Of a stretch of 64,000 bases of DNA, positions 17,079 through 24,635 are shown one piece after another. Every line of letters starts with the position of its first letter. The stretch's first letter is position 1. The DNA is taken from NCBI GenBank assembly GCA_016711705.1, contig JADJSK010000001.1:186001-250000 (forward strand), given 5' to 3'. Source of the DNA: Candidatus Brachybacter algidus. Its GTDB lineage: Bacteria > Bacteroidota > Bacteroidia > Chitinophagales > Saprospiraceae. Below the pieces are notes generated by a model that was not told the origin of the DNA, searched no databases, and saw only the letters and a program-made list of their open reading frames with translations. The translations under genes and the position numbers were made by a program.

Positions 17079-18494
17079 TTATGAGCTGCATCGCAATAAG
17101 TAAACTTTTTTTGTAATAATAATCTCCCTTAGACCTTCCAATGCCCAGTTGAAAACTCCAGAAAGCTCATTTCCTATGATTTTTGTATGTAAGTTTTTAT
17201 CCTGCTCCGCCTCTGGAATAGTTACGTCAAAAGGTATAATCAGGAATCTTCTAAAGTATGCGGCCGTATGCTCAACATCTTTCGGCAATTCATTACAATT
17301 AAATATCAATTTTGCATATTGAGTTAACATAAAAGGTTGTCCATATGGCAGACGAGCTTCTACTGGTTCCCCAGATACTAACTGTTTGAAAATAGATGTT
17401 TCTAAGTTCCCATTTATCTCACTAGCGTAGTTGACCAGTACATTTGCTAATTTTGCCCTGTAATATCCCTCCCTGGCAGTAAGGCTTTGTAGTGAATATG
17501 AACTAACATTTTCACTGCCTAACATTGCATTAATAATTTCGAAGAAGACCGATTTACCATTGGCCCCTGAACCATACAATATCAATGCCTTTTCTTCTTT
17601 TAGTGAATTACTGCCATGTTTTACAAATAAGTACCCTATAAATTCAGCAAGGACATCTTGACTGGCTTTATCCGGAAGCACATGATTAAGATAATGCTCA
17701 TAAAGGGGTGCTTTTGATTCAGAATCATATTTGAAAGGTAACTGATATGTAATAAAGTCGGCTTGATTAAAGTGTCTTAATTGAGTTTGTTTATTACTTA
17801 TTTCAAAGGTACCATTAAGCATGTTAATCATAACTAAATCATTATTACATTCAGGAGCTGGCAAATGAGCTGTAGCAAGAAATTGTTTATAAAGTAGATC
17901 TTTAAATTGAAAGTAACGTGCATCATATTTATTGACCCCCATAGCCTCTGCAGCTTCACCAATAAACTTCTGTAAAATATCCTTATCTAGATTTGACCAA
18001 TATGCTCCATTGAATAAATAAATAAATGATTGGTTCTTACATAGTCCCCATTTATTGTCTCCAGCAATCTCTAGGATATTTTCAATTGATAGAATTATAT
18101 AATGAGGAGGGCCGAGCTTTATTTTTTCTAATTGTTTATTAATAGTATTCAGTAAACTTCTATCTTTTTCGAAGTTGTCAGTTGCATTTGGCATGCCATC
18201 AGAATTGATAAGCTTTTCCTCCAATTCAGCTTTTTGCTTTCTTAGGTCATGAACGACGGGAAATGCAAGTGCCTCAAAATCCAATGGCTCAATTTGGCTA
18301 ATCAGTTGCTCCAAGATTTTGTTATGCGGTATTGTGTTTCCAGGGACAAATAATTCTTCAATTTCATTTATAAATGGTTCCGGATTATTTAAATCAATAA
18401 AAACGGGTTCAATCTTAATTAACTCCGTGCTATTTTCATTAAATTTGCCTTGTTCTTCGCCAGAAGATATTAAGGCTTGATCGTGTTTACTCAT
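17079..18494 (-). CDS. D5-family primase/helicase-type NTPase (SF3)
   Basis: A 471-codon main body of a superfamily-3 NTPase of the D5 type used by phages, plasmids and satellites to open DNA at their origin. Walker A is YGSGANGKS (about residues 304-312), then LVNYASEIN as Walker B region and LIFNCNELPKDVEHTAAYFRRF with sensor/arginine-finger residues. The coding region overlaps the stop of the upstream HTH gene by 4 bp, so the two are translationally coupled. Its last 14 residues are out of frame; see the entry at 16817. Confidence 0.85.
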   Translation of the reverse strand: MSKHDQALISSGEEQGKFNENSTELIKIEPVFIDLNNPEPFINEIEELFVPGNTIPHNKILEQLISQIEPLDFEALAFPVVHDLRKQKAELEEKLINSDGMPNATDNFEKDRSLLNTINKQLEKIKLGPPHYIILSIENILEIAGDNKWGLCKNQSFIYLFNGAYWSNLDKDILQKFIGEAAEAMGVNKYDARYFQFKDLLYKQFLATAHLPAPECNNDLVMINMLNGTFEISNKQTQLRHFNQADFITYQLPFKYDSESKAPLYEHYLNHVLPDKASQDVLAEFIGYLFVKHGSNSLKEEKALILYGSGANGKSVFFEIINAMLGSENVSSYSLQSLTAREGYYRAKLANVLVNYASEINGNLETSIFKQLVSGEPVEARLPYGQPFMLTQYAKLIFNCNELPKDVEHTAAYFRRFLIIPFDVTIPEAEQDKNLHTKIIGNELSGVFNWALEGLREIIITKKVYLLRCSS

Positions 18495-18847
18495 GATTTA
18501 GCCTTATTTTTTGCAAATTTATTTTGGAAATATTCCTCCAACTCGACCTTGGTTTTTCTCCTTCCTTCTTTTATCCAATTGGTTAGCTCTACCCTAGAGA
18601 AATAAAGCCTCCGTCCTCTTTTATTATAAGGTAAAATATTTTTGTTAACCAGGCCATATATCGTATGTATTGATAAGGATAGAACCTTTGCGGCCTCCGA
18701 AATATTGATATACTCTTCTTGGTTGGAGGTATTTGCCCTATGAGAATCATGTGCCTTAAGACATACAGTAACACAATCAATGATAAGTTTTTTTAAATTA
18801 TCTGTTGACTCTATTACTAAAGTATTTTCAATTTTTGTGTTTTCCAT
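18491..18847 (-). CDS. Excisionase-like helix-turn-helix protein
   Basis: A 118-residue protein when started at the ATG at 18847 (the longer frame begins only with TTG). The segment YINISEAAKVLSLSIHTIYG followed by NKRGRRLYFSRVELTNWI is the MerR-like winged helix of the HTH_17/excisionase family: strand, two helices, and a wing with GRRLYF. Such proteins act as recombination directionality factors or repressors. It lies between the integrase region and the replication NTPase and overlaps the latter by 4 bp. Confidence 0.85.
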   Translation of the reverse strand: MENTKIENTLVIESTDNLKKLIIDCVTVCLKAHDSHRANTSNQEEYINISEAAKVLSLSIHTIYGLVNKNILPYNKRGRRLYFSRVELTNWIKEGRRKTKVELEEYFQNKFAKNKAKS

Positions 18848-18893
18848 TGCTATATTTATTTTAACAATACAAAGACACAACAACTAACTTTCT

Positions 18894-19190
18894 TTACTTT
18901 CTTTTGCTTTCTTCGGAAGAATAAATAGAAAATAAAGTTAACATCTCTGTTTCTAACTCATTATAATTCAATCTACTATAAAATTTAGATAATTCACTTC
19001 CATTTGCTGTAAGGTTGATTCCTACCAAAGTATCATTGAAATAGCGTATTAATGTCTTTTTAGGCAGTCTATTCTTGAAAATAGGTTGAATTGTTACAAA
19101 TGTTCTGTAAATAACTTTAATTATGCCTTTAGACCCATTGTATATATAATTATTTTTATCATCAATAATGGATTCATTCATGTTTTGCAA
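18894..19190 (-). CDS. Hypothetical protein of the mobile element
   Basis: A 98-residue, mostly polar protein with no recognised domain. Its start overlaps the end of the 19178 gene by 13 bp, and it ends 46 bp before the excisionase-like gene, so it is probably translated from the same transcript. Likely a small accessory protein of the element; no function can be given. Confidence 0.55.
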   Translation of the reverse strand: MQNMNESIIDDKNNYIYNGSKGIIKVIYRTFVTIQPIFKNRLPKKTLIRYFNDTLVGINLTANGSELSKFYSRLNYNELETEMLTLFSIYSSEESKRK

Positions 19191-19885
19191 TACTCTAAAA
19201 ATAATGATGAATGTTCTGGATTAATGTAAATGTCAGAAATTGTATACTTTACGTCAGTAACGATTTTTATTTTTGGAGTATCCACCACAGAGTCAATTTC
19301 TTTAATGTTTGAAGAACGAAATCCATTTAATTGATCAATCTGAAACTCAATAAACTTCACTTCTTCTTTACATTTACTAATTAAAGTTGCATATTCCTGA
19401 CCTGGTAACAACTTTTGAAATTCATTTATGAATTCATGTAACTTATATAATTGTTGTTGAAGTGTTGGCAATATTTTAATATGCCTTTTAACCCGCTTGT
19501 CAAAATCTGTAGTATGATCATCGAAATCAAAATTCTCTTTATCTAAATGAATTTCGATTTTATAAAATAATATTTCGACTTCCCTGTATGCATCATACCC
19601 TTCAGAATTATAGGACGTGTGATCTGTTTCATTTTCAATGTAATCTAAAAAACAACTTAGAAAATAATGTTTGTGCCAATGTGAAAGTTTTATCTTGCTA
19701 AGATAGCCTTCTATGGTTTTAGAATTTTGAAAGTTAAGAATGTAAAATTTAAAGGTTTTATCTAAACGGCGAAAAAATTTAATATAGTCTTCATCTTCAG
19801 AGAAATATCCATACTTAAACCCATTTTCCTTTACATCACAGGTAAATTTGTTAATTGTTAACCCGTATCTTGTTATTATCGTCAT
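19178..19885 (-). CDS. Hypothetical protein next to the integrase
   Basis: A 235-residue protein, charged and largely helical, without signal peptide or membrane segment. I do not recognise it; its position just after the integrase, with only 5 bp between them, resembles that of RteC-like or unknown accessory proteins in Bacteroidota mobile elements. The AT-rich codons and isoleucine/lysine-rich composition match the integrase and the other genes of the module. Confidence 0.6.
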   Translation of the reverse strand: MTIITRYGLTINKFTCDVKENGFKYGYFSEDEDYIKFFRRLDKTFKFYILNFQNSKTIEGYLSKIKLSHWHKHYFLSCFLDYIENETDHTSYNSEGYDAYREVEILFYKIEIHLDKENFDFDDHTTDFDKRVKRHIKILPTLQQQLYKLHEFINEFQKLLPGQEYATLISKCKEEVKFIEFQIDQLNGFRSSNIKEIDSVVDTPKIKIVTDVKYTISDIYINPEHSSLFLEYCKT

Positions 19886-19890
19886 GATGC

Positions 19891-21168
19891 TTAAATTATT
19901 TGAAGTTCATAATATCCATTGCGAATTCTTTTTGCTTCATTGTCGAACCCAGCGAAATATCCCTGTGTAGTTTTTAAGTGTCCATGACCAAGGCTTTCCT
20001 GGATAAACTCTAAAGTCGCACCCTTTCGGATTGCTAAAGTTGCAAATGTATGTCTTGCCCAATATGTTGAAACTTCGCCTGAAAGGCCATTCGCAATACA
20101 TAGCTTCTTAATATGCTGATTGACATATTTAATAAAATTTTTGATAGATGAATTCTTTGATATTGGATCGCTACCGGGTTTAATTATATCGAAAACATAG
20201 CTATCCGGTTTTTTTTCTTGACTTCCGTATTTATTAATAATAGTAAAAGCATCTTCATGTAGATACACTGTTATGGGTTTTATATTTGTCTTAGAAGTTT
20301 TTATGGTTTTCGCTCTGATGAATACAATTTTGTCAATTTGAATATCCTTATATTTTAAATTAGCTATGTCCTTAAAGTTCATACCATTTAAGAGATATGA
20401 AAGGAACCAAAAATCTTTAGCTTTAATCTGTTCCGGTGTTGAAGGTTCAGATAACCAAAGCGTTTTCATATCTTCCTTGGAAAGGGCCTTTTTAACTTTC
20501 GTTGCTGATGGTGGTTGATATTTAGATTTTCCAAAAGGGTAATAATCCCTTTGAATGCTCCCAGCCTCTATAGCTTCATTATAAATTGTTCGGAATGTTC
20601 TAAGGTACATTGAGATAGTAGTAGAGCTCTTTCCTCTTTTTCTCATAAAGATTTCATAATCCTCCAGCCAATCTTTATTGATATCAATTAATGAGAGTTT
20701 TCCAAAAGCATGGCTCCTTCCGTCATTTTGAAATATCTCAAGAGATCTTTTCGCAAATGCATAATTATTAGAAGTCCCAATCTGGCCTCGTTTTCTGAGT
20801 TTTTCAATTGACTCTTGATAGAGAAAAGCAACATTAACCTCATCACCCTTTCTCATGGAAAGTTTTTTCTCAAATATTTCAAAGCTAAAGGTTGGAAGAT
20901 CTTTTGCTATGCTTTGAGCCCTACTTAAGATAGCCTGTAGTTCAAGTTTAGTAGATTTGTCTTCATTTCTGGGTCTCTGCGTATTCCAGGTTCTCTCAAA
21001 CTCAATCTTACTTAGATCATACTTGGTTGGATAAAGCTTTTGTATACGTGGATGCTGTGTGAATACCCTTAATTTTACCGGATACTTGCCATTGGCCTTC
21101 TCTCTTCTTGTATCAAGAAAAATAGTAATTGTACTGTCATTGTTCATAGAATAGCATTTACATTTCAA
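19891..21168 (-). CDS. Tyrosine recombinase (integrase) of the mobile element
   Basis: A 425-residue tyrosine recombinase. The N-terminal arm and SAM-like core-binding region (about 100-210) are followed by the catalytic domain. Box II reads TYWARHTFATLAI (Arg present, the usual upstream His replaced by Tyr), then LGHGHLKTTQGYF with the box III His and the Tyr nucleophile. In box I the usual Arg appears to be Asn (LNGMNFKDIANLKY), a departure also known for some Bacteroides integrases. Its 5' end lies ~150 bp from the tRNA fragment at 21313, which points to site-specific integration there. Confidence 0.9.
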   Translation of the reverse strand: MKCKCYSMNNDSTITIFLDTRREKANGKYPVKLRVFTQHPRIQKLYPTKYDLSKIEFERTWNTQRPRNEDKSTKLELQAILSRAQSIAKDLPTFSFEIFEKKLSMRKGDEVNVAFLYQESIEKLRKRGQIGTSNNYAFAKRSLEIFQNDGRSHAFGKLSLIDINKDWLEDYEIFMRKRGKSSTTISMYLRTFRTIYNEAIEAGSIQRDYYPFGKSKYQPPSATKVKKALSKEDMKTLWLSEPSTPEQIKAKDFWFLSYLLNGMNFKDIANLKYKDIQIDKIVFIRAKTIKTSKTNIKPITVYLHEDAFTIINKYGSQEKKPDSYVFDIIKPGSDPISKNSSIKNFIKYVNQHIKKLCIANGLSGEVSTYWARHTFATLAIRKGATLEFIQESLGHGHLKTTQGYFAGFDNEAKRIRNGYYELQII

Positions 21169-21312
21169 AGATAAATCATTTGCATACTATTTGCATACAA
21201 AATATATAAATAAAACTAAATAACAATAAATAACGACAAGTGGGATTGCATAAAATCAATAGTGCATATGAGTTATAACATATAACACAAAAATATAATA
21301 AGTATGATGTAC

Positions 21313-21357
21313 TGCCTGGCAGGCAAGAGGTCGTCGGTTCGAGCCCGGTATTCTCCA
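21313..21357 (+). tRNA. tRNA 3'-half fragment, likely attachment site
   Basis: The 3' half of a tRNA gene: loop CTGGCAG (T33, anticodon GGC, Ala-type if read canonically), variable region AGGTC, T-arm GTCGGTTCGAGCCCGGT and acceptor strand ATTCTCC ending in A at 21357, without encoded CCA. The 5' half (a GGAGAAT acceptor strand, D arm) is absent upstream, and the left side of the anticodon stem pairs only partly. This is the pattern left when an element integrates into a tRNA gene: a duplicated 3' end at the far junction. Confidence 0.7.
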
Positions 21358-21368
21358 CTGGAATTTGA

Positions 21369-21404
21369 AAGGGTTTTGAGGCTTGGGCTTCGGAACCCTT
21401 TTTT
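21369..21404 (+). terminator. Intrinsic terminator after the tRNA fragment
   Basis: AAGGGTT (21369-21375) pairs with AACCCTT (21394-21400), followed by TTTT. It is placed as a tRNA terminator would be, 12 bp after the acceptor end. Its survival next to the fragment supports a once-intact tRNA gene here, and marks the start of chromosomal sequence. Confidence 0.75.
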
Positions 21405-21612
21405 GATTTATATTCAGCGCAGAAACATATTCGGAACATTTACATTTTCACTAACAGCATAGTATATCAATTTTCAGTTCATTATCTATATTCTAGTCAG
21501 CGATTTACTCAAAGCCCTATCTTACTTTGAATGCAATATGAATCATACAGATTATAATAATTCTTACTAAACTACAATTCCCAATAATATCTCCTTTTCA
21601 TCCTTAGATTGT

Positions 21613-21620
21613 TATATTTG
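21613..21620 (+). promoter_or_regulatory. Bacteroidota-type -7 element
   Basis: TATATTTG matches the TAnnTTTG consensus of Bacteroidota primary-sigma promoters and lies 35 bp before the lipoprotein start at 21656. I did not find a convincing upstream -33 element. Confidence 0.4.
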
Positions 21621-21655
21621 TGGGAATTTCTTTCATTTAACTTAAATCAATTCAA

Positions 21656-21913
21656 ATGTCTAAATCAATTTTAATTATTACCCTGGGACTTTTTATCGGC
21701 ACATTCACTGCTTGCGGTCCTAAAGAAACAAAAACAGAAACCACGGAACAAGTAGAAGTTACTACTACAACTACTACTGACACGACTTCTATGGAAGTTG
21801 CAGAAAAAGTAGTCTATCAATGTCCTATGGATTGTGAAAAAGGCAAAACATATGAGGTGATGGGTATCTGTCCTGTCTGTAAGATGGATCTTGCGAAAGT
21901 AGAGGAGAAGTAG
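21656..21913 (+). CDS. Heavy-metal-binding-domain lipoprotein
   Basis: An 85-residue lipoprotein (lipobox FTAC, Cys20) with a Thr-rich linker (residues 27-48) and a compact C-terminal domain with YQCPMDC and ICPVCKMDL. This is the heavy-metal-binding domain common at the ends of Cu/Ag efflux proteins (CPM...CPxCxM). It probably binds a soft metal at the periplasmic face. It stands alone on the chromosomal side of the tRNA fragment. Confidence 0.8.
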   Translation: MSKSILIITLGLFIGTFTACGPKETKTETTEQVEVTTTTTTDTTSMEVAEKVVYQCPMDCEKGKTYEVMGICPVCKMDLAKVEEK

Positions 21914-22279
21914 CGCGCTGGCGTGTTAGCGCATTAGCAATTTAGAGTATTAGCTCGTTACTTAAAGAAGATTATTCAGTGGAAACTGGAGCACTCACCA
22001 CTGGTTAACTGTTCCACTCACCACTGGTTAACTGTTGCACTTTATTTTTAGTTCGCTTCGCTTTTGACTTTAGTTCGCTGTGCTTTGGTCTTTAGGTCGC
22101 TGCGCTTTAGGCTTTGGGTCGCTGCGCTTTGGTCTTTAGCTTTTTACGTAAAAAAGATTAATTATTGGAAACTGGTGTATTTGTCACTAGTTCACTTACT
22201 GCTTTGGTCGTTGCGCCTTGGGCTTTAATAGCGCGTTGGTCCATTTGCCTTTTATGTAAAAAAGAACACGGGTTCCCGA

Positions 22280-22343
22280 GATAAAATTAGTTTCACTGTA
22301 GGGATAGGTCGCGACCTGTCCTTACAGTGAAACTAATTTTATC
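22280..22343. repeat. 64-bp palindrome, copy 1
   Basis: A near-perfect palindrome centred on GGTCGCGACC (22307-22316). The inner part is of the ACTGTAAGGACAGGTCG type, with two changes here. The outer ~15 bp of each arm (ATAAAATTAGTTTC and its complement) are unlike those in the other copies yet still pair. Context on both sides (AGAACA upstream; AACATATTTCTGTTA downstream) also repeats in copy 2. Confidence 0.8.
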
Positions 22344-22540
22344 AACATATTTCTGTTAAATGACAGATGTGGGGCACGGGGGCTTTTTAATTTGGTCTTT
22401 AGGTTTTTACGTAAAAAATTATTCAGTGGAAATTGGGGCACTCGCTACTGGTGCAATTTTTAATTAGATCCCTGCGCTTTGCTCTGGCGCATTAGGTAGT
22501 ACTTTAATGATGAGCAATATTAAGAACAAGAGTTTCCAAG

Positions 22541-22602
22541 ATAAAAGAATTTGCACTGTAAGGACACGTCGCGACCTGTCCCTGCAGGGCAAATTCTTTT
22601 AT
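22541..22602. repeat. 62-bp palindrome, copy 2
   Basis: Palindrome with the core GTCGCGAC and the same TGTAAGGAC/GTCC inner arms as copy 1, but with outer arms ATAAAAGAATTTGC and its complement. Some inner mismatches (ACACGTC against GACCTGT, CTGCAGGG) make it slightly degenerate. Confidence 0.75.
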
Positions 22603-22806
22603 TAACATATTTCTGTTATTTTATTCTTTAGCTTGTCACGTAATAAAGATTATCCAGTGCAATCTGGTGTACTTTGTATTTAGGTTGCTGCGCTTTGGTC
22701 TTTAGCTTTTTACGTAAAAAAGATTATTCTGTTCAAACTGGTGCACTCATCACTAGTCAACTGCTGCACTTATCACTGGTGCATTTCTCGTCCTTTTTAA
22801 AATAAT

Positions 22807-22842
22807 GACGAATAAATCGTCTAATTTGACGAAATAATCGTC
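22807..22842. promoter_or_regulatory. Two operator-like dyads upstream of dnaE-like gene
   Basis: GACGA-N5-TCGTC occurs twice, at 22807-22821 and 22828-22842, with centres 21 bp apart, two helical turns. The second lies against a TATTTG promoter-like element and ends 11 bp before the ATG at 22854. This looks like the binding site of a dimeric repressor, such as the LexA/CI-like regulators of damage-inducible polymerase cassettes; the regulator is not in the window. Confidence 0.6.
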
Positions 22843-22853
22843 ATATTTGTACC

Positions 22854-24635
22854 ATGTTTCTGAATGCACATTCATGGTTTAGTCTTCGGTATGGAACCCT
22901 ATCCCCGGAGAAACTCGCTGATATCGCTGTGAGTCAAGGTATTAAAGCCATGGCCATGACGGATATCAACAATACTTCGTGCGCCTTTCAGTTTATTCAG
23001 GCATGTGAGAAAAATGGTGTCAAACCGATTCTGGGTATAGAGTTTCGTCGGGATAACAAGTTGTTGTACATCGGGATCGCCAGAAATGTCAATGGCTGGG
23101 CGGGTCTCTGCCGCTTGCTTTCAGAATCTTCCATCGATGATATTGAACTGCCGGCATGCGCTCCGGAGATCCCTGATACTTATTTTATATACAGGACCTT
23201 CCCGAAAGAGATCACCACCTTCCGTTCGGACGAGTTTTACGGCATACGCCCGGAGGAAGTGAATACATTATACGCTTCACACCTTCGAAAGCATATGGAC
23301 AGGCTCGTGGCCTTTGCGCCCCTTACTTTTGCGGATGAAGACGGTTGGAAAGTACATAAACTGCTGCGCTGCATCGATCTCAACATTCTGCTCACCAAAC
23401 TTGAAAAGAGGGATCATGCGCCGAAGACGGAAGTGCCCATGACAGAAGCAGCCGTCAGAAAGGCTTTTGAAAATTTTCCTGCCATCATTGCCAATACAGA
23501 GGCCATCATAGATGACTGTTCCATCACGATGCTCGCCCACAACGACAATAATCGTAAGGCATTTACTGCTTCAGAAGCCGATGATCAGGTATTGCTCACT
23601 AAACTCGCAAAGAGTGGCTTGTCCAGAAGGTATCACAACAATGCCAAGGCTGTACAAAGAGTAAATTCCGAACTAAAGGTCATCCTCGAACTCGGCTTTT
23701 GCGCCTATTTTCTCATCACCTGGGACATCATAAAATATGCCCGTTCAGCAGGTTACTTTCATGTAGGGCGGGGTAGTGGCGCCAATTCTATCGTGGCATA
23801 CTGCATGGGCATCACGGATGTGGATCCCCTCGAACTCGATCTGTATTTTGAAAGATTTATCAACCCACACAGGACCTCCCCGCCGGATTTCGACATCGAC
23901 TTCTCCTGGGATGAACGGGACGATGTGACAGATTATATTTTTAAAAGATATGGCCGGGAACATACCGCACTGCTGGCTACCTACAACACTTTCAAAGGCA
24001 AGTCCATCATCCGTGAACTGGGTAAGGTCGTAGGCTTGCCCGCCAAAGAGATCGACCTCATCGTGGATGAACCTTTCGCTTCTGACAAACATCATCCCTT
24101 CGCAGCACATATATTCAAGTATGGAAAGATGATGGAAGGTTTTCCGAATTACCTTTCTATTCATGCGGGAGGCATCCTAATCAGTGAAAAACCGCTGTAC
24201 GAACATACTGCTCTGAAACTAATGCCGAAGGGTTTTCATGTGACGCACTTCGATATGTATGGCGCTGAAGACTTACACCTGCATAAGTACGATATACTGA
24301 GTCAACGAGGACTTGGACACATCAAGGAGGCCATAGACATCATTGGTCGTAATCAAAACAGGCTCGTAGATGTACACGACATCGAAAGGATTAAAATCGA
24401 TGAAGGTGTTCGGGATAAGTTGCGTTCGGGCAGGTGTATCGGTTGTTTTTATATAGAATCGCCTGCCATGCGCGGCCTCATAAGTAAGTTAAAATGTGAC
24501 AATTATATCCATCTCGTGGCTGCCAGCTCCATCATCCGTCCGGGCGTGGCCAAGTCTGGCATGATGCGGGAGTATATCCAGCGATCGCACAATGTGGACA
24601 AGATCGTCTACTTCCATCCAGCTGGGACTGGATGA
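22854..24635 (+). CDS. DnaE-type DNA polymerase III alpha subunit, N-terminal part
   Basis: N-terminal 593 codons of a short DnaE-like polymerase. It opens with the PHP-domain start MFLNAHSWFSLRYGTLSPEK, and the palm is marked by PDFDIDFSWDERDD with catalytic aspartates (about residue 340). Small DnaE homologues of ~1000 residues in Bacteroidota are usually error-prone, damage-inducible polymerases of the DnaE2 type, often with ImuB; no ImuB gene is visible here. The frame ends after IVYFHPAGTG, where a conserved segment is missing. Base composition is richer in G+C than the neighbours (32 of 60 bases in the line at 23101). Confidence 0.8.
   Translation: MFLNAHSWFSLRYGTLSPEKLADIAVSQGIKAMAMTDINNTSCAFQFIQACEKNGVKPILGIEFRRDNKLLYIGIARNVNGWAGLCRLLSESSIDDIELPACAPEIPDTYFIYRTFPKEITTFRSDEFYGIRPEEVNTLYASHLRKHMDRLVAFAPLTFADEDGWKVHKLLRCIDLNILLTKLEKRDHAPKTEVPMTEAAVRKAFENFPAIIANTEAIIDDCSITMLAHNDNNRKAFTASEADDQVLLTKLAKSGLSRRYHNNAKAVQRVNSELKVILELGFCAYFLITWDIIKYARSAGYFHVGRGSGANSIVAYCMGITDVDPLELDLYFERFINPHRTSPPDFDIDFSWDERDDVTDYIFKRYGREHTALLATYNTFKGKSIIRELGKVVGLPAKEIDLIVDEPFASDKHHPFAAHIFKYGKMMEGFPNYLSIHAGGILISEKPLYEHTALKLMPKGFHVTHFDMYGAEDLHLHKYDILSQRGLGHIKEAIDIIGRNQNRLVDVHDIERIKIDEGVRDKLRSGRCIGCFYIESPAMRGLISKLKCDNYIHLVAASSIIRPGVAKSGMMREYIQRSHNVDKIVYFHPAGTG

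Larger units (their letters stand above)
14784..21357. mobile_element. Integration/replication module of a tRNA-integrated island
   Basis: Genes run leftward in the order integrase, two unknowns, excisionase-like HTH, D5 NTPase, primase. This set is typical of small integrative or phage-satellite-like elements. The right boundary is the tRNA 3' fragment ending at 21357. The left boundary is not visible: I find no intact tRNA or second fragment to the left, so the cargo may include everything back to position 1. Capsid, portal and conjugation genes are absent from the window. Confidence 0.6.
21914..22800. repeat. Non-coding repeat array with hairpins
   Basis: About 890 bp with no gene. It consists of degenerate copies of a unit with TTTTTACGTAAAAA, AGATTATTCAGTGGAAACTG and GCACTCACCACTGGTTAACTG (near 21963, 22140, 22398, 22629 and 22706), tandem ~21-bp repeats of GGTCGCTGCGCTTTGGTCTTT (22040-22140), and two long palindromes (22280-22343 and 22541-22602) embedded in a larger duplicated stretch. 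Confidence 0.8.

Noticed and set aside
21176..21439. A minus-strand frame of 87 codons over the tRNA fragment
   Set aside because: It covers the tRNA 3' half and its terminator on the opposite strand and has no domain; a chance frame.
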